A DNA stretch of 64,000 nucleotides from Actinomadura graeca. GTDB lineage: Bacteria; Actinomycetota; Actinomycetes; Streptosporangiales; Streptosporangiaceae. The notes under the pieces were generated by a model that saw only the letters and a list, made by a program, of their open reading frames with translations, was not told where the DNA came from and did no database searches. Made by a program: the position numbers and the translations under genes. Positions 62,478-64,000 of this stretch are shown piece after piece (the stretch's first letter is position 1; the number at the start of each line of letters is the position of its first letter). The stretch spans positions 7,378,001-7,442,000 of the forward strand of contig NZ_CP059572.1 of NCBI RefSeq assembly GCF_019175365.1, given 5' to 3'.

Positions 62478-63152
62478 TCACGACCACGGGGTTCTTGCCA
62501 GGCCGGACTGGTAGGCGACGACGACCAACTGGGCGCGGTCGCGGACGCCGAGTTTTGTTTTCGCCCGCTGGACGTGCGTGCGCACGGTCAGGGGGCTGAG
62601 GAACAGTTCCTCGGCGATCTCGGTGTCGGACTTGCCGTCCGCGACCAGGATCGTCACCTCGCGTTCGCGGGCGGTGAGGGCGGACACCTCGGACGGGAAC
62701 GGTTGTTCCGCGCCGGGTTCGGGGGTGGTGAGGAAGCGGCTGATGAGGGAGCGGGTGGCCGCGCCGGACAGCAGCGCGTCGCCCGCGGCCACGGTGCGGA
62801 TGCCGGTGAGGAGGCCGTCGGCGGAGACGTCCTTGCCGAGGAAGCCGCTCGCCCCGGCGCGCAGGGCCCGGGCGACGTGCTCGTCGGTCTGGAACGTGGT
62901 GAGGATGAGGACGCGGGTGTCCCGCAGGTCCGGGTCGGCGCAGATGGCCTCGGTCGCGGTGAGGCCGTCGACGCCGGGCATGCGGATGTCCATGAGGACG
63001 ATGCCGGGACGGTGCGCGCGGGCGAGCTCGGCGGCCTGCCCGCCGTCCGCGGCCTCGCCGACCACCTCCATGTCCTCGCAGGAGTCGATCAGTATGCGGA
63101 AGGTCGCCCGCAGCAGGGTCTGGTCGTCGGCGAGAAGGACGCTGATGGTCAT
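62478..63152 (-). CDS. NarL/LuxR family response regulator
   Basis: A 224-aa regulator: receiver domain (about 1-120) with LLADDQTLLR acidic pair, the phospho-acceptor Asp in IVLMDIRMPG near residue 54 and the Lys in FLGKDVSADGL; a LuxR helix-turn-helix (about 155-215) has LTAREREVTILVADG and LFLSPLTVRTHVQRAKTKLG. ATG 63152 has GGAAGG 7 nt upstream. It lies 16 nt after the histidine kinase gene, so kinase and regulator form one operon. Confidence 0.95.
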   Translation of the reverse strand: MTISVLLADDQTLLRATFRILIDSCEDMEVVGEAADGGQAAELARAHRPGIVLMDIRMPGVDGLTATEAICADPDLRDTRVLILTTFQTDEHVARALRAGASGFLGKDVSADGLLTGIRTVAAGDALLSGAATRSLISRFLTTPEPGAEQPFPSEVSALTAREREVTILVADGKSDTEIAEELFLSPLTVRTHVQRAKTKLGVRDRAQLVVVAYQSGLARTPWS

Positions 63153-63168
63153 CCGGGCCTTCCGGTGA

Positions 63169-64000
63169 TCAGGGGTGGATGGGCAGGTCGGCGGTGACGG
63201 CGAAGCCCCCTCCGGGGCGGCGGCCCGCCCGGAGACGTCCTCCGGCGGACTGGGCGCGTTCGCGCATCCCGATGAGGCCGAACCCGCCGCCGGGAGCCGG
63301 GGGGCGCGGGACGGTGCCGCCGTCATCGCTGATCGTGAGGGTCAGGGTGTCGGCCTTGTAGGTGAGCGTCACGTCGGCCGTGTCCGCACCGGCGTGCTTG
63401 GCGACGTTGGTGAGCGCCTCCTGGACGATGCGGAACGCGGCCAGGTCGACGCCTGGGGAGAGCGGGCGCCGCTCCCCGTCGACGGTGATGGTGGCGCGGA
63501 GCCCGGCGGAGCCGAAGTCGGAGACCAGGTCGTCGAGGCGCGCCAGCCCGGGGGACGGTTCCAGGGGGTCCTGCGGATCGTCGGATCGGCGCAGGAGGCC
63601 GACGGTGGCCTGGAGCTCGCGCAGCGCCGAGGCGGTCGTGCTGGTCAGCTCGTCGAGGATCCGCGCGGCCTGCTCGGGACGGGTGCGCAGGAGGTGGGCC
63701 GCGGTGCCCGCCTGGGCGTTGGCCAGGGCCATGTGGTGGGCGACGACGTCGTGGAGTTCGCGGGCGATGCGGACGCGTTCCTCGGCGACGCGGTGCCGGG
63801 CCTCCTCCTCGCGGGTGCGCTCGGCGTACTCGGCGCGGGCGTGCACGGCGTCCAGGTAGGCGCGCCTGCCCCGCACGGCGGCACCCGAGACGACCGCCAC
63901 GATGATCCAGAACGCGGGGGCGAACGTCGCGAGCTTCTGGGCCTCGTCGTCGTCCATGGTCAGCTGCGCCGCCACGGCGAACGTCGCGATGGCGGCCAGG
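63169..64000 (-). CDS. NarL-type sensor histidine kinase, 5' truncated by window edge
   Basis: The frame is open to base 64000; only the last 277 codons are seen. It starts inside a membrane segment (LAAIATFAV, then FAPAFWIIVAVVSGAAV). The HisKA_3 dimerisation domain has RIARELHDVVAHHMAL with the phospho-accepting His. A HATPase domain follows (FRIVQEALTNVAKHAGAD N-box; DDGG and GGGFGLIGMRERAQ G-boxes). GTG 63975 is an internal codon, not the start. It signals to the adjacent response regulator; the sensing part lies outside the window. Confidence 0.94.
   Translation of the reverse strand, partial: LAAIATFAVAAQLTMDDDEAQKLATFAPAFWIIVAVVSGAAVRGRRAYLDAVHARAEYAERTREEEARHRVAEERVRIARELHDVVAHHMALANAQAGTAAHLLRTRPEQAARILDELTSTTASALRELQATVGLLRRSDDPQDPLEPSPGLARLDDLVSDFGSAGLRATITVDGERRPLSPGVDLAAFRIVQEALTNVAKHAGADTADVTLTYKADTLTLTISDDGGTVPRPPAPGGGFGLIGMRERAQSAGGRLRAGRRPGGGFAVTADLPIHP

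Overview
The window is very GC-rich (roughly 70 % by eye), uses GTG and TTG starts freely, and carries families typical of filamentous actinomycetes: ECF41 sigma factor, F420-type luciferase-like oxidoreductase, MocR regulator, DUF397, NB-ARC/TPR signalling protein, DUF222-HNH protein and cytochrome P450. A chromosome from Streptosporangiales (Thermomonosporaceae/Actinomadura-like) is my best inference. The species cannot be read from the sequence.

Layout. 1-18 kb is mostly housekeeping: a 5'-truncated DUF1906 protein, glyS, a fused secDF, a septum-formation-like membrane protein, GH15 trehalase/glucoamylase, ppdK, a YdcF protein, a dGTPase, a ferredoxin-reductase-like flavoprotein, an MFS protein and GtrA. 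18.9-27.3 kb is a variable, partly decayed segment. It holds an ECF41 sigma factor and a CMD/AhpD-type gene with an ECF41-like promoter. It also holds an LLM oxidoreductase and a MerR regulator that share one operator/promoter design. A 168-bp palindromic element occurs there twice, in opposite orientation and 167/168 identical, flanking an HNH gene, two wrecked IS5-type transposases and a DUF1877 gene. 27.9-34.7 kb carries a MocR regulator divergent from a two-gene operon, an orphan MsiK-type ABC ATPase, an M20 peptidase with a long repeat N-terminus and a glycolipid-binding-like protein. 34.8-41.5 kb has dnaG, a principal-type sigma factor, a YbjQ-like protein and efeOB behind twin iron boxes.

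41.7-51.1 kb is a Ter stress cluster: a coiled-coil protein, three TerD proteins and a TerC/DUF475 membrane protein. A four-gene module follows (CitE-like lyase, PRTase-TRSP, StiP/PELOTA PRTase, HAD phosphatase) whose genes overlap or are joined by a repeat array. This set has been proposed to make a nucleoside-like metabolite. 51-64 kb contains an MGH1-like glycosidase, two small conserved proteins, tRNA-Asn, a divergent HxlR/DsrE pair, a P450, a DHA2 efflux pump divergent from a SigG-like sigma factor, a cyclase-like/NB-ARC/TPR protein, an orphan DUF397 gene and a NarL-type two-component system running off the right edge.

Two themes recur. Short tandem arrays are common: units inside genes are 15 or 18 bp (frame-neutral), while units between genes are 13, 17 or 19 bp. 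Many genes also look leaderless, with a TANNNT-like -10 hexamer 6-8 nt before the start codon.
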